NCBI GenBank assembly: GCA_014218215.1
Contig: CP043652.1
Coordinates: 186,001-250,000 of the forward strand
DNA length: 64,000 nt
Direction: 5' to 3'
Source of the DNA: Geodermatophilaceae bacterium NBWT11
GTDB taxonomy: Bacteria > Actinomycetota > Actinomycetes > Mycobacteriales > Geodermatophilaceae
Below the pieces are notes generated by a model. The model was not told the origin of the DNA and did no database searches. It worked only from the letters and a program-made list of their open reading frames with translations. Position 1 is the stretch's first letter. The number at the start of each line of letters is the position of its first letter. Of this stretch, positions 11,140 through 24,079 are shown piece by piece. The position numbers were made by a program, and so were the translations under genes.

Positions 11140-12066
11140 TCACTCGCGGCCCAGGTCGCGGTGCCGGGCACTGGCGGTGACGCCCTCGGCGGACAGCCGT
11201 CGGGCGAACTCCTCGGCGATGGCCACCGAGCGGTGCTTGCCGCCGGTGCAGCCCACGGCGAGGGTCAGGTACCGCTTGCCCTCGCGCCGGTAGCCTGGCA
11301 CCAGCAGCCGCAGCACCTGCAGGTAGCGCTCCAGGAACTCCCCCGCGTCTGCGGAGCCCAGCACGTGGTCGCGGACGGCGGCGTCCCGGCCGGTCTGCTC
11401 GCGCAGCTCGGGGATCCAGTGCGGGTTGGGCAGGAACCGGGCGTCGACGACGAGGTCGGCGTCCAGCGGCAGGCCGTACTTGAAGCCGAAGCTGAGCACG
11501 GTCGCGGTGAGCTCGGGGGTGGTGCCCTCGCGGACGAACGCCGACTCCAGCGTGGTGCGCAGCTGGTGCACGTTCAGGTCGGAGGTGTCGACCCACAGGT
11601 CGGCGTCCCCGGCGATGCCGGTGAGCAGGGCGCGCTCGGCGGCGATGCCGTCGGACAGCCGCCCGGACCCCTGCAGCGGGTGCTCCCGCCGGTTGGACTC
11701 GTAGCGGCGGACCAGCACCTCGTCGCGGGCGTGCACGTAGACCACCCGCGGCCGGTGCCCGGCGTCGGTGAGGCTGCGGATCGCCTCGGCGAGGTCGGAG
11801 GAGAACGCCCGGCTGCGGACGTCGACGACGGCGGCGAACCGGCGCAGGTCGCCCCGGGCGCCGAGCTCCACCATGGGGGCCAGCAGGGCCGGCGGGAGGT
11901 TGTCCACGACGTAGAAGCCCAGGTCCTCCAGGACCCGGCCGGCGCTGTTCTTGCCCGACCCGGAGAGCCCGGTGACCACGACGACCTCGAGCGGCCCCTG
12001 GTCGGGGGCCTCGTCGGCGGCGCTGCCGGTCGGGTCGGCAGGGGTGTCGAGCGGGGTGTCGGTCAC
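11140..12066 (-). CDS. rapZ: RNase adapter RapZ (P-loop nucleotide-binding protein)
   Basis: 308 residues. RapZ/YvcJ-type P-loop protein; in enterobacteria it is an adapter for RNase E, while in Gram-positives the role is less clear. Features are the Walker A region [12 protein letters not shown] (about residues 32-43), the conserved [12 protein letters not shown], the family motif FGFKYG, and the C-terminal [14 protein letters not shown]. The residue after the P-loop Lys is Asn instead of the usual Ser or Thr. The ATG overlaps the uvrC stop (ATGA), so uvrC-rapZ-yvcK-whiA probably form one transcription unit. Confidence 0.95.
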   Translation of the reverse strand: MTDTPLDTPADPTGSAADEAPDQGPLEVVVVTGLSGSGKNSAGRVLEDLGFYVVDNLPPALLAPMVELGARGDLRRFAAVVDVRSRAFSSDLAEAIRSLTDAGHRPRVVYVHARDEVLVRRYESNRREHPLQGSGRLSDGIAAERALLTGIAGDADLWVDTSDLNVHQLRTTLESAFVREGTTPELTATVLSFGFKYGLPLDADLVVDARFLPNPHWIPELREQTGRDAAVRDHVLGSADAGEFLERYLQVLRLLVPGYRREGKRYLTLAVGCTGGKHRSVAIAEEFARRLSAEGVTASARHRDLGRE

Positions 12067-14057
12067 GAGGCGGCTCCGGCGGGCTCGGCGGTCGTCGGGG
12101 ACCCATCATCGCCGGGCAGGGGCTCGGCGTCGGCGGTCGGGTCCGCGGTCGGGTCGGTGATGGCCGCCAGCACCGCCTCCGCCGTCCGCTTGCCGATGCC
12201 CGGCACCCGGGTGAGCTCCTCGACCGACGCCGCGCGCAGCCGCTTCAGCGAGCCGAACTCCTTCATCAGCGCCTTGCGCCGGGTGTCCCCCAGGCCGGGG
12301 ACGTCGTCCAGCATCGAGACGAGCATCCCGGCCGAGCGCTTCTGCCGGTGGTAGGTGATCGCGAAGCGGTGCGCCTCGTCGCGGACCCGCTGCAGCAGGT
12401 ACAGCGCCTCGGAGGTGCGCGGCAGGATGACCGGGTCCGGGTCGTCGGGCAGCCACACCTCCTCCATCCGCTTGGCCAGCCCGCAGACGGCGACGTCGGT
12501 GATGCCCAGCTCGGACATGGAGCGGGCGGCCGCCGCGACCTGGGGCTGCCCGCCGTCGACGACGAGCAGGTTGGGCGGGTAGGCGAACCGGCGGGGCCGG
12601 CCCTCCTCGGCGGCCACGCCCTGCTCGTCGGCGCGGTCGGCCTCGTCCTTGAGGTGCCGGGCGAACCGGCGGCGCACCACCTCGGCCATGGCCGCGGTGT
12701 CGTCGGTGCCCTGGGCGACCTGGAAGCGCCGGTAGTCGGACTTCTTGGCCAGACCGTCCTCGAAGACCACCATGCTGGCCACCACGTTGGTGCCCTGCAC
12801 GTGGCTGACGTCCATGCACTCGATGCGCAACGGGGCGTCGGGCAGGTCCAGGGCCTCCTGCAGCTCGGACAACGCCATGGACCGGGCGGTGAGGTCGCCG
12901 GCGCGCTTGACCCGGTGCCGGGCGAAGGCCTCCTTGGCGTTGCGCTCGACGGTCTCCATCAGCGCGCGCTTGTCCCCGCGCTGGGGCACCCGCAGCGACA
13001 CCCGGGAGCCGCGCAGCTCGCTGAGCAGCTCGGCGTAGACGTCGGCCTCCTCGGGGAGCTCGGGCACCAGCACCTCGCGCGGCACCTGCTCGCCGGCCTC
13101 GCCGAGCCCGGTCTGGTCGTCCACCCCGCCGTAGACCTGCAGCAGGAACTGCTCGACCAGCTCCCCGGTGGACACCTCCTCGACCTTGTCGACGATCCAG
13201 CCGCGCTGGCCGCGCACCCGGCCGCCGCGCACGTGGAAGACCTGCACCGCGGCCTCGAGCTCGTCCTGGGCGAAGGCCACCACGTCGGCGTCGGTGCCGT
13301 CGGCGAGCACCACGGCCTGCTTCTCCAGCGCCCGGCGCAATGCGCCGAGGTCGTCGCGCAGCCGGGCGGCGCGCTCGTACTCCATGTCCTGGGCCGCCTG
13401 CGCCATCTGCTTCTCCAGGCGGCGGGTGATCTGCTCGGTCCGCCCGCCCATGAAGTCGCAGAAGTCGTCGACGATGTCGCGGTGCTCCTCGGCGGACACC
13501 TTGCCCACGCACGGGGCCGCGCACTTGCCGATGTAGCCCAGCAGGCAGGGCCGGCCGATCTGGCCGTGCCGCTTGAAGACGCCGGTGGAGCAGGTGCGCG
13601 CCGGGAACACCCGCGTCAGGGTGTCCAGCGTCTCGCGGATGGCCCAGGCGTGCGCGTAGGGCCCGAAGTACCGGACGCCCTTGCGCTTGGGGCCGCGCAT
13701 GACCTGCAGCCGCGGGAACTCCTCGTTCAGCGTGACCGCGAGCGAGGGGTAGCTCTTGTCGTCCCGGTAGCGGACGTTGAACCGCGGGTCGAACTCCTTG
13801 ATCCAGTTGTACTCGAGCTGGAGGGCCTCGACCTCGGTGCCCACCACGGTCCACTCGACGCTGGCCGCGGTGGTGACCATCTGGCGGGTGCGCGGGTGCA
13901 GGCCGCGGACGTCGGCGAAGTAGCTGTTCAGCCGCTGGCGGAGGCTCTTGGCCTTGCCGACGTAGACCACGCGACCGCTCGGGTCGCGGAACTTGTAGAC
14001 CCCTGGGGACTCCGGGATGCTGCCGACCGCGGGGCGGTAGGAGGAGGGGTCGGGCAT
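12063..14057 (-). CDS. uvrC: Excinuclease ABC subunit C
   Basis: 664 residues. UvrC makes both incisions in nucleotide excision repair once UvrB has bound damage. The N-terminal GIY-YIG nuclease begins with GVYKFRD and [18 protein letters not shown]; a UVR domain (about residues 205-240) binds UvrB; the RNase H-like endonuclease domain follows; two helix-hairpin-helix motifs near the end include [13 protein letters not shown] and [13 protein letters not shown]. The start is ATG with TACTGT at 14064-14069 on the reverse strand, only 6 bases upstream, which suggests leaderless transcription. It is the first gene of the uvrC-rapZ-yvcK-whiA run. Confidence 0.97.
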   Translation of the reverse strand: MPDPSSYRPAVGSIPESPGVYKFRDPSGRVVYVGKAKSLRQRLNSYFADVRGLHPRTRQMVTTAASVEWTVVGTEVEALQLEYNWIKEFDPRFNVRYRDDKSYPSLAVTLNEEFPRLQVMRGPKRKGVRYFGPYAHAWAIRETLDTLTRVFPARTCSTGVFKRHGQIGRPCLLGYIGKCAAPCVGKVSAEEHRDIVDDFCDFMGGRTEQITRRLEKQMAQAAQDMEYERAARLRDDLGALRRALEKQAVVLADGTDADVVAFAQDELEAAVQVFHVRGGRVRGQRGWIVDKVEEVSTGELVEQFLLQVYGGVDDQTGLGEAGEQVPREVLVPELPEEADVYAELLSELRGSRVSLRVPQRGDKRALMETVERNAKEAFARHRVKRAGDLTARSMALSELQEALDLPDAPLRIECMDVSHVQGTNVVASMVVFEDGLAKKSDYRRFQVAQGTDDTAAMAEVVRRRFARHLKDEADRADEQGVAAEEGRPRRFAYPPNLLVVDGGQPQVAAAARSMSELGITDVAVCGLAKRMEEVWLPDDPDPVILPRTSEALYLLQRVRDEAHRFAITYHRQKRSAGMLVSMLDDVPGLGDTRRKALMKEFGSLKRLRAASVEELTRVPGIGKRTAEAVLAAITDPTADPTADAEPLPGDDGSPTTAEPAGAAS

Positions 14058-14063
14058 GCCTCC

Positions 14064-14069
14064 ACAGTA
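14064..14069 (-). promoter_or_regulatory. Start-proximal -10 element of uvrC
   Basis: TACTGT on the reverse strand ends 6 bases before the uvrC ATG. A transcript started there would begin at or next to the start codon. No convincing -35 element is visible. Confidence 0.45.
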
Positions 14070-14108
14070 GGTCGCGGGTCCGACAGTCCTAGGACCACCG
14101 CCGGGCCC

Positions 14109-15044
14109 TCACCCCGTGGTGCGGGCGTCCAGCCAGGTCAGCAGGTCGGCGGTCACGTCGTCCCGGTTCGTCTCGTTGAACACCTCGTGCCGGGCGTCGG
14201 GGTAGACGTGCTGCTCGACCGGGAGACCGCGGTCGGTGAGCATCCCGGCCAGAGCCGTGACCTGGGCGGCGTCCACCCCGCCGACCGGGTCGCGGGAGCC
14301 CGAGAGCAGCAGCACCGGCAGGTCTGCGGGCAGCTGCGCGACGGCGTCCGGGGTGGCCGCGGAGACGGCGGCGCCGAAGACACCGGCGGCGTAGGCGTAG
14401 GTCAGGGGCATCTCGTCCCCGGCCAGCGGGTCGGCGATGTAGGCGTCCACCTCGGCCTCGTCGCGGGACAGCCAGTCGAAAGGGGTGCGGGCCGGCTCGA
14501 AGGGCTGGTTGAAGGCCCCCAGGGCGTCCAGGGCGTGGTCGCCGATGCCTGCGGCCACGGCGCCCTCCAGGGCGGTCACCTGCTCGGCGAGCTGGGGTGC
14601 GGCCCCGATCGGGCCGGACAGCGCGAGCCCGGCCAGGCCCTCGCCGTCCCGCTCGGCCGACGCGAGCGCGACGATCGAGCCCATCGAGTGGCCCAGCAGC
14701 AGCCGGGGGACGTCGGGCTGCTCGTCGCGGGCCAGGAGGTGCAGGGCGACGACGTCGTCCAGCACCGCGGCGAACGACGGTGCCCCGAACCGGCCCACCC
14801 CGGTGGCCTCGGCGGTGTGCCCGTGGCCACGCAGGTCCATCGCGTAGACGGCGTAGCCCCGCTCGGCCAGCGCCCGACCGAGCCGGTCGTAGCGCCCGGA
14901 GTGCTCCGAGGCCCCGTGCACGACCTGCAGCACCGCCAGGACGTCACCGGCCGGCAGCCAGCGGCGGTAGCGCACCCGGGTGCCGTCGGCGGACGGCAGG
15001 TCGTGCAGCTCGCTGGGGACCGGGCCGTCGGCCGTCGTCGTCAT
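14109..15044 (-). CDS. Alpha/beta hydrolase, monoacylglycerol-lipase-like
   Basis: 311 residues, cytosolic (no signal peptide). The fold is of the serine aminopeptidase S33 / monoglyceride lipase type: oxyanion segment VVHGASEHSGRY, the MDLRGHGHT strand, nucleophile elbow GHSMGS with Ser120, and a late His in YPDARHEVFNE. It probably hydrolyses an acylglycerol or other lipid ester. It is monocistronic between uvrC and uvrA, with a hairpin separating it from uvrA. The exact substrate cannot be read from the sequence. Confidence 0.88.
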   Translation of the reverse strand: MTTTADGPVPSELHDLPSADGTRVRYRRWLPAGDVLAVLQVVHGASEHSGRYDRLGRALAERGYAVYAMDLRGHGHTAEATGVGRFGAPSFAAVLDDVVALHLLARDEQPDVPRLLLGHSMGSIVALASAERDGEGLAGLALSGPIGAAPQLAEQVTALEGAVAAGIGDHALDALGAFNQPFEPARTPFDWLSRDEAEVDAYIADPLAGDEMPLTYAYAAGVFGAAVSAATPDAVAQLPADLPVLLLSGSRDPVGGVDAAQVTALAGMLTDRGLPVEQHVYPDARHEVFNETNRDDVTADLLTWLDARTTG

Positions 15045-15059
15045 GGTGGAGGGATACCG

Positions 15060-15092
15060 GCGCGGGGACGGGGGGTCAAGCCGTCCCCGCGC
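15060..15092 (-). terminator. Hairpin terminator downstream of uvrA
   Basis: A perfect 12-bp inverted repeat (15060-15071 / 15081-15092) with a 9-base loop, 7 bases after the uvrA stop on the reverse strand. No T-run. Confidence 0.6.
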
Positions 15093-15098
15093 GGCGGG

Positions 15099-18044
<2,946 letters not shown>

Positions 18045-18115
18045 GGGAGTCCCTGTCGATGAGTGCTGCACGGGTGCGGGAGGCGGCCGGGGCACGAGCC
18101 GGGGCTCGCGCGGCC

Positions 18116-19594
18116 TCAGCCGGTGGTGCTCGGGGTGGTGCCGGCGACGACCGGGTCGGCGCCGTGGGCAGTGGGGTCGAAGACGGGGGCGTACCTGCGC
18201 CAAGGGCGCTGGCGTTCGAGCTCCGCAGCCAGCCAGAGTAGTCGGGTCTCGGCCCCTGGGGGCCCGACGAACTGGACCGCGGTGGGCAGTCCGCCGGCCC
18301 GGTGGCCGACGGGGAGGACCAACGCCGGGAGGCCCGCGGTGTTCCACGCCGAGGTCCACGGGGCCCACCGGGCGTTGGCCGTCACGTTGGCGAGGAACCC
18401 CCGCTCGTGCCAGGGGCGGGCGGCCAGCGGGGGCCCGGTGGTGACCGGGGTGAGCAGCAGGTCGACGCCCGGGTCGGCGGTGGCCGCGGACCCGGCGAAC
18501 CAGCCGGTCATCCGGGTGCGGAAACCCTCCGCGGTGCCCGGTCGGACCAGCCGGGCCCTGCGGACCAGCCGCCCCAGCCGGGCGTGCGTGCGGCTGCGCG
18601 GCTCCATCGCGTGCCGGTCGAGGCCCAGCGCCTCGGCGTCGGCGTCGGCACCGGCGAGCCAGCGGGCGACCGTGCCCAACGCCACACCCAGCGGCACCGG
18701 AGGGTCCTTCCGGACCACGGTGTGCCCGAGCTCGCGCAGCCCGGCGACGGTGGCCTCCACCGCGGCGCGTCCCTCGGCGTCCAGCCGCACCCCCGGGAGC
18801 GGCGACCGGGTGGACACCGCGATGGTCAGCGGGGTCGAGTCGCCGTCGCGTGGCTCGGCGGGCACCCCGTCGGCCAGCACGGCGTGCGCGACCGCGAGGT
18901 CGGCGACCGTGGTGGCCAGCGCACCGTTCTCCGCCATCCCGGACCAGTCGTCGGCGCCCAGGCCGGCGGGCACCACCCCGCGACCCGGCTTGAGCGAGAC
19001 CAGCCCGCAGGCGGCGGCCGGCAACCGGAGCGACCCCATGCCGTCGTTGCCGTGCGCCAGCGGCACCCCGCCGGAGGCGACCGCCGCGGCGCTGCCGCCG
19101 GAGGAACCGGCCGGGGAGCGCGCGGTGTCCCAGGGGTTGCGGCTGACCGTGCCCGGGCCGTCGGTGGCGGCGTAGAGGCAGAGCTCGGGCACCCGGGAGA
19201 TGCCGACGACCACGGCGCCGGCCGCCCGCAGCCGGGCGACGACCGGGTGGTCGACGGTCTGCGGGAGCGGGCGGTGGGCCCGGGACCCGTCGGTGAGGGT
19301 CTCCCCCGCCACCGCCACGTTGTCCTTGACCGCGACCGGGACGCCGGCCAGCGGCAGCCGAGCACGGTCGGGGTGGGCGTCCACGGCGGCCGCCTCGGCC
19401 AGCGCGGCCTCGGTGCGGACCACCCGGAAGGCACCCACCCGGGCCTCCACGGCGCCGATGTGGGCCAGGTGGGCGCGGACGACCTCGACGGCGCTCAGCT
19501 CGCCCCGCCGGACCCGCGCCGCGAGCTCCGTGGCGGGCAGGCCGACCAGCTGCGCCGAGCCGCCGACCGGGTCCGTGGCTAGGTTGGCGTCCAT
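18116..19594 (-). CDS. Amidase signature family protein
   Basis: 492 residues. The amidase signature enzyme has a Lys-cisSer-Ser triad: Lys in [14 protein letters not shown], the Gly/Ser-rich nucleophile region [15 protein letters not shown], and a cis-Ser in [15 protein letters not shown]. It hydrolyses an unknown carboxamide. The ATG at 19594 is favoured over one at 19624 because it restores the family N-terminus ([17 protein letters not shown] soon after) and has TAGGTT 7 bases upstream. It is divergent from the MBL-fold gene with 51 bases between and shares the strand of uvrA. Related glutamyl-tRNA amidotransferase A is unlikely because no gatB or gatC is nearby. Confidence 0.9.
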   Translation of the reverse strand: MDANLATDPVGGSAQLVGLPATELAARVRRGELSAVEVVRAHLAHIGAVEARVGAFRVVRTEAALAEAAAVDAHPDRARLPLAGVPVAVKDNVAVAGETLTDGSRAHRPLPQTVDHPVVARLRAAGAVVVGISRVPELCLYAATDGPGTVSRNPWDTARSPAGSSGGSAAAVASGGVPLAHGNDGMGSLRLPAAACGLVSLKPGRGVVPAGLGADDWSGMAENGALATTVADLAVAHAVLADGVPAEPRDGDSTPLTIAVSTRSPLPGVRLDAEGRAAVEATVAGLRELGHTVVRKDPPVPLGVALGTVARWLAGADADAEALGLDRHAMEPRSRTHARLGRLVRRARLVRPGTAEGFRTRMTGWFAGSAATADPGVDLLLTPVTTGPPLAARPWHERGFLANVTANARWAPWTSAWNTAGLPALVLPVGHRAGGLPTAVQFVGPPGAETRLLWLAAELERQRPWRRYAPVFDPTAHGADPVVAGTTPSTTG

Positions 19595-19601
19595 GCGGGC
19601 G

Positions 19602-19607
19602 AACCTA
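19602..19607 (-). promoter_or_regulatory. Start-proximal -10 element of the amidase gene
   Basis: TAGGTT on the reverse strand lies 7 bases before the chosen ATG at 19594, a spacing expected for a leaderless transcript. It also argues against the upstream ATG at 19624. Confidence 0.4.
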
Positions 19608-19645
19608 TCCGGGGGGTCCGACACTTCTCAGATCGGAGCGGCTCG

Positions 19646-20320
19646 ATGAGCGCGGACAGCAGCGGGTACACCGGCGACGTCGAGGTGGGCGGGCCCCCCG
19701 CGACCCGGGTCCTGCCGGGGCTGACGATCGCCAAGCTGGCGGTCAGCGAGATGGCCAACAACGCCTACCTGCTCACCGACGAGGCGACCGGCGACTCGGT
19801 GCTGGTCGACGCGGCCGCCGACCCCGCGGCGCTCCAGGCGTTCATCGGCGACGCGCGGGTCACCGCCGTCGTCACCACGCACGGGCACTGGGACCACCAC
19901 CGGGCGCTGCCCGAGGTGGTCGCGGCCAGCGGCGCCGTGACGATGGCGCACCCGGCCGACGCCGCCGACCTGCCGGTCCCGGTGACCCACCCGGTCGAGC
20001 ACGGCGACACCGTCGCCGTGGGCGACCAGGTGCTGGAGGTCGTGCACCTGCGGGGGCACACCCCCGGGTCGGTCGCCCTGGTCTGGCGGGGCGGCGAGGG
20101 TGCCGGCACGCACGTGTTCACCGGCGACAGCCTCTTCCCCGGCGGTGTGGGCAACACCCAGCAGGACCCCGAGCGCTTCGCCCAGCTCGTCGACGACGTC
20201 GAGGAGCGGCTGTTCGGCACGCTCCCCGACGACACCTGGGTCTACCCGGGGCACGGCTCGGACACCACCATCGGCGCCGAGCGCCCGCACCTCGCGGAGT
20301 GGCGCGCCCGCGGCTGGTGA
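19646..20320 (+). CDS. MBL-fold metallohydrolase
   Basis: 224 residues. Metallo-beta-lactamase-fold hydrolase of the glyoxalase II-like group. Metal ligands are in THGHWDHH, then LRGHTPGSVAL, the bridging Asp in FTGDSLFPGGVGN, and the last His in YPGHGSDTTIG. It is probably a cytosolic thioester or related hydrolase; the substrate is unknown. The ATG has GGAG about 9 bases upstream, unlike its divergent neighbour, which looks leaderless. It is convergent with pgi and shares a hairpin with it. Confidence 0.9.
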   Translation: MSADSSGYTGDVEVGGPPATRVLPGLTIAKLAVSEMANNAYLLTDEATGDSVLVDAAADPAALQAFIGDARVTAVVTTHGHWDHHRALPEVVAASGAVTMAHPADAADLPVPVTHPVEHGDTVAVGDQVLEVVHLRGHTPGSVALVWRGGEGAGTHVFTGDSLFPGGVGNTQQDPERFAQLVDDVEERLFGTLPDDTWVYPGHGSDTTIGAERPHLAEWRARGW

Positions 20321-20337
20321 GCCCGCCGCGGGCGCGC
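20302..20337. terminator. Convergent terminator between the MBL gene and pgi
   Basis: A perfect 13-bp GC stem (20302-20314 / 20325-20337) with a 10-base loop. It overlaps the last codons of the MBL gene and sits 8 bases beyond the pgi stop, so it can act on both strands. Confidence 0.6.
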
Positions 20338-20344
20338 GCCATCC

Positions 20345-22015
20345 TCAGGCCCGGTGCTGCCGGTACCAGCCGATCAGCGCCTTCGTGGAGGAGTCCTGCG
20401 CCTGCAGGGCCTCGTCGTCCCCGGTGAGCGCCGGGGCGATCTGCAGCGCGAGCTGCTTGCCCAGCTCCACGCCCCACTGGTCGAAGCTGTCGATCCCCCA
20501 GACCGCGCCCTGGGTGAAGGTGACGTGCTCGTAGAGCGCGATGAGCTGGCCCAGCACCGACGGGGTCAGCGCCGCGGCCATGATCGAGGTCGTCGGCCGG
20601 TTGCCGGAGAACACCCGGGCCGCGACGACGTCCTCGGCCGTGCCCTCGGCCCGGACCTCCTCGGCGGTCTTGCCGAAGGCCAGCGCCTTGGTCTGGGCGA
20701 AGAAGTTGGCCAGGAAGAGGGCGTGCACGTCGGCGTCGCCGTCGACCAGCGGGTGCTCGGGGGTGGCGAAGGCGATGAAGTCGGCCGGGATCAGCCGGGT
20801 GCCCTGGTGGATCAGCTGGTAGAACGCGTGCTGGCCGTTGGTGCCGGGCTCGCCCCAGAACACCTCGCCGGTGTCGGTGGTGACCGCCTCGCCGTCCCAG
20901 CGCACGGACTTGCCGTTGGACTCCATCGTCAGCTGCTGCAGGTAGGCCGGGAACCGGTGCAGGTACTGGCTGTAGGGCAGCACGGCGTGGGTCTGGGACC
21001 CCAGGAAGTTGACGTACCAGACGTTGAGCAGCCCCATGAGCAGGGGCACGTTGCGCTCCAGCGGCGTCGTCCGGACGTGCTCGTCGACGGCGTGGAAGCC
21101 GGCCAGGAACTCGGCGAACCGCTCGGGGCCGATCGCGACGACCACCGAGGTGCCGATGGCGGAGTCCACCGAGTACCGGCCGCCGACCCAGTCCCAGAAC
21201 CCGAACGCGTTGTCGGTGTCGATCCCGAAGTCGGCCACCTTCTCCAGTGCGGTGGAGACCGCGACGAAGTGCTTCGCGACGGCGGACCGGCGCTCGTCGT
21301 CGGAGTCCGGGACCGCGAGGCCGTCCCACAGCCACTGGCGCGCCAGCCGGGCGTTGGTGAGGGTCTCCAGGGTGCCGAAGGTCTTGGACGCGACGACGAA
21401 CAGCGTCGTGGCGGGGTCGAGGTCCTTGGTCGTCTCGGCCAGGTCGGTGGGGTCGATGTTGGAGACGAACCGGCACTCCAGCCCGTCCTGCACGGACGCC
21501 TTGAGCGCCTCGTAGACCATCACCGGGCCGAGGTCCGAGCCCCCGATGCCGATGTTCACCACGGTGGCGATCGGCTGCCCCGTGACCCCGGTCCACTCCC
21601 CGGAGCGGACCTTGCGGGCGAACGCGTAGACCTTGGCGAGCTCGGCGTGCACGTCGGTGTCGACGTCCTGGCCGTCGACGACCAACGGGGGCTGCATGCC
21701 CTCGGGACGGCGCAGCGCGGTGTGCAGCACCGCGCGGTCCTCGGTCACGTTCACGTGCTCACCGGCGAAGGTCGCCTGCAGCCGGTCCAGCACGCCGGTC
21801 TGCTCGGCGAGCTCACGGAGGAGGCCCAGGGTCTCGTCGATGACCAGGTTCTTGGAGAGGTCGACGTGCAGGTCGGCGACGTCCAGGGTGAGCCGCTCGG
21901 CGCGGCCCGGGTCGTCGGCGAACCAGCCGCGCAGATCGGGGCTCTGCGCGTCCCGGTGGGCCTGCAGGGCCGACCAGGCGGCGGTCGTGGTCGGGTCGTG
22001 CGAGGCGGCAGCCAC
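20345..22015 (-). CDS. pgi: Glucose-6-phosphate isomerase
   Basis: 556 residues, normal size for the large bacterial PGI. Interconverts glucose-6-phosphate and fructose-6-phosphate and so links the Zwf branch with glycolysis. Signature elements are [27 protein letters not shown] and the C-terminal [13 protein letters not shown]. The start is GTG with a GGAG site 6 bases upstream. A TAGCGT -10 at 22052-22057 (reverse strand) and a small hairpin form its leader. It is transcribed alone, converging with the MBL gene. Confidence 0.98.
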   Translation of the reverse strand: MAAASHDPTTTAAWSALQAHRDAQSPDLRGWFADDPGRAERLTLDVADLHVDLSKNLVIDETLGLLRELAEQTGVLDRLQATFAGEHVNVTEDRAVLHTALRRPEGMQPPLVVDGQDVDTDVHAELAKVYAFARKVRSGEWTGVTGQPIATVVNIGIGGSDLGPVMVYEALKASVQDGLECRFVSNIDPTDLAETTKDLDPATTLFVVASKTFGTLETLTNARLARQWLWDGLAVPDSDDERRSAVAKHFVAVSTALEKVADFGIDTDNAFGFWDWVGGRYSVDSAIGTSVVVAIGPERFAEFLAGFHAVDEHVRTTPLERNVPLLMGLLNVWYVNFLGSQTHAVLPYSQYLHRFPAYLQQLTMESNGKSVRWDGEAVTTDTGEVFWGEPGTNGQHAFYQLIHQGTRLIPADFIAFATPEHPLVDGDADVHALFLANFFAQTKALAFGKTAEEVRAEGTAEDVVAARVFSGNRPTTSIMAAALTPSVLGQLIALYEHVTFTQGAVWGIDSFDQWGVELGKQLALQIAPALTGDDEALQAQDSSTKALIGWYRQHRA

Positions 22016-22031
22016 GTGGAGCTCCAGGGAG

Positions 22032-22057
22032 GTCGGGGATCGTCGTCCCCGACGCTA
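22032..22057 (-). promoter_or_regulatory. pgi -10 element and leader hairpin
   Basis: TAGCGT on the reverse strand at 22052-22057 is followed at once by an 8-bp inverted repeat (22032-22039 / 22046-22053) and then a GGAG ribosome site. The hairpin would be at or very near the 5' end of the pgi mRNA. Confidence 0.4.
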
Positions 22058-22070
22058 GGGCAGCCCCGGG

Positions 22071-22505
22071 TCAGCCGCGCGAGCGGCTGGAGCCGGTGGC
22101 CGTCCCGCGGGCGCCGGTGGCCGTGCGGAGGTCGCGCTGGATCTGCCGCAGCAGCCGGAGCTGCTCGTCGACGTCGGCGGCGAGCTCCTCTTGCTCCTCG
22201 TGGGTGAAGTCGTCGTGCGTGCGGATCACGACCGCGGCGATCCGGCCGACGATGACGCCGATCCCGATGATCCCGGCGAACATCGTCACCACGGCGATGA
22301 CCCGGCCCGGCACCGTGGCCGGGGAGAGGTCGCCGTACCCCACCGTCGTGGTGGTGGTGAAGGCCCACCACACCGAGTCCCCGAAGCCCCAGCCCTCCAC
22401 CCGGCTCACCCCGAGCGCGGAGGCGAGCACCGAGGTCAGGTAGACCCCGATCGCCAGCGGCGTGCGGTTGGCGCAGGCGATCAGCCCGTTCACGAACCTG
22501 CTCAT
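22071..22505 (-). CDS. Two-helix potassium channel
   Basis: 144 residues. A short ion channel with helix 1 at about residues 16-33, the selectivity filter TVGYGD at 54-59 and helix 2 at about 66-92, followed by a charged, probably coiled cytosolic tail (THEEQEELAADVDEQLRLLRQIQRDL). There is no RCK domain, so gating must come from elsewhere. It is the last gene of a six-gene reverse-strand operon, 10 bases after the spermidine-synthase-like gene. The filter makes K+ selectivity likely. Confidence 0.92.
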   Translation of the reverse strand: MSRFVNGLIACANRTPLAIGVYLTSVLASALGVSRVEGWGFGDSVWWAFTTTTTVGYGDLSPATVPGRVIAVVTMFAGIIGIGVIVGRIAAVVIRTHDDFTHEEQEELAADVDEQLRLLRQIQRDLRTATGARGTATGSSRSRG

Positions 22506-22515
22506 CTCGTCACCC

Positions 22516-24072
22516 TCATCCCTGGTAGCCCTGCCGCATGTCCTCGACGATCCGGGGTCGGTCCAGCGTGCTGGGCTCCAGTCGCTGCGGCGCCCGGTCG
22601 GCGGGGAAGACCCCGGCGGCCTCCAGCACGGCGGCGTCGAGGAAGCGGGTCGGCGGGAGCCGGTCCGACAGCGCCAGCTCCGGCGCGACGTCCCCGGCCT
22701 GGGCGAGCACGAAGCCCCAGTCGCCGAAGCTGGGGACGTCGACGTGGAACGGGGTGCCGGTCAGCCCGGCGCTGTCCACGGTGCTCACCGTCCGCCAGTA
22801 GGCCGTCGGGGTGGAGTACGGGCTGCCGGCCTGCACGGTCACCAGCGCGCCCGGGGCCAGGACGCTGCCGACCAGGCCGTAGAACTCGGTCGAGTACAGC
22901 CGCCCGAGCGCCGGGGTGTCGGGGTCGGGCATGTCGACGACGACGGCGTCGAAGGGCTCCCCCGGAGCCTCGCGCAACCAGCTGAAGGCGTCCTCGACCA
23001 CGACCTGCACCCGCGGGTCGTCCAGCGCGTGGGCGTTGAGGCCGGCCAGCCGGGTGCGGGCCAGCTCCAGGACGGCGGGGTCCAGCTCGACCTGCACGAC
23101 CTCCTCGACCGAGGGCGCCCGCAGCACCTCACGGGCGGCCAGTCCGTCCCCACCGCCCAGGACCAGCACCCGCCGCGGGTCGCGGGCCAGCACCGGGTGC
23201 ACCAGGGACTCGGTGTACCGGTGCTCGTCGACGCTGGAGAACTGCAGGTCGCCGTCCAGGTAGAGCCGGACGTCGTCGCCGCGCTGGGTGACCACGACGT
23301 CCTGGTACTGGGAGCGCTCGGCGGCGACCACCGGGTCGTCGTACAACCGCTGTCGTGCGCCGACCTCGATGTCCTCGGCCTGCCAGAGGAGCGCGCCGAG
23401 CAGGGTGGCCGCCGCGAGCAGGGCCCCGGTCGCCGTCCGGCGGGCCCGGGGGGTGAGCTGGTGGCGCAGGAGCACGGAGGCGACGACGGCGGCCGCGACG
23501 AGGTTGACCAGTCCGGTGAGCGCCGCCCCGCGCACCTGTCCGGCCAGCGGCAGCAGCAGGAACGGCCAGGCCAGGCCGCCGAGCAGCGCCCCGGCGTAGT
23601 CGGCGGCGTTGAGGTCGGCCAGCAGGCGTCCGCTGCCCTCGGCGTCCACCCCGTCGGCGTCGCGCTGGAGCAGGGTCATCAGCAGCGGCACCTCGGCGCC
23701 GACGAGCACGCCGATGACCGCGGTGCCCAGGACGAGCACCGCACCGCTGGCCCCGTAGAAGCTGAACGTCACGTAGAGGGTGACGGCGGACAGCCCGCCG
23801 ACCACGCCCAGCAGGATCTCCACGGCCACGAAGGTCGCCGCGGCGTGCCCCAGCAACGGCTTGACCAGCAGCGCACCCACCCCGAGCGCGGCCACGAACC
23901 CGGCCACGATCAGCGAGGTCTGGGTGATCCCGCCCCCGGCCAGGCTGGCCGACAGGGTGAGCAGGACGAGCTCGTAGACCAGCCCGCAGGCGGCACAGAC
24001 GGCGACGGCGGCCAGCAGCAGGGGCCGGTACCAGCGCACCGGCCGGACCGTCTCCCGCTCGAGCACCGCCAC
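22516..24072 (-). CDS. speE: Membrane spermidine-synthase-like protein
   Basis: 518 residues. The N-terminal part (about 1-225) has seven or so hydrophobic helices; the C-terminal part is a spermidine-synthase-type methyltransferase fold with the SAM/decarboxy-SAM motif VLVLGGGDGLAAREVLR, VELDPAVLELA and DAVVVDMPDPDTP. Membrane-fused versions of this type are widespread in bacteria but have not been firmly tied to spermidine production. The GTG start is 7 bases after the DUF350 gene. Its constant company with DUF350/DUF4247/DUF2617/DUF4178 suggests an envelope role instead of bulk polyamine synthesis; that is inference. Confidence 0.88.
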   Translation of the reverse strand: MAVLERETVRPVRWYRPLLLAAVAVCAACGLVYELVLLTLSASLAGGGITQTSLIVAGFVAALGVGALLVKPLLGHAAATFVAVEILLGVVGGLSAVTLYVTFSFYGASGAVLVLGTAVIGVLVGAEVPLLMTLLQRDADGVDAEGSGRLLADLNAADYAGALLGGLAWPFLLLPLAGQVRGAALTGLVNLVAAAVVASVLLRHQLTPRARRTATGALLAAATLLGALLWQAEDIEVGARQRLYDDPVVAAERSQYQDVVVTQRGDDVRLYLDGDLQFSSVDEHRYTESLVHPVLARDPRRVLVLGGGDGLAAREVLRAPSVEEVVQVELDPAVLELARTRLAGLNAHALDDPRVQVVVEDAFSWLREAPGEPFDAVVVDMPDPDTPALGRLYSTEFYGLVGSVLAPGALVTVQAGSPYSTPTAYWRTVSTVDSAGLTGTPFHVDVPSFGDWGFVLAQAGDVAPELALSDRLPPTRFLDAAVLEAAGVFPADRAPQRLEPSTLDRPRIVEDMRQGYQG

Positions 24073-24079
24073 GGTCAGC

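Noticed and set aside
18116-19594. gatA (Glu-tRNA amidotransferase subunit A)
   Set aside because: No gatB or gatC is adjacent and the sequence lacks GatA-specific features that I can recognise; a general amidase is safer.
22516-24072. A dedicated cytosolic spermidine synthase
   Set aside because: The protein carries an N-terminal membrane block and sits in a DUF operon with no speA/speD-type gene, so bulk spermidine synthesis is not assumed.
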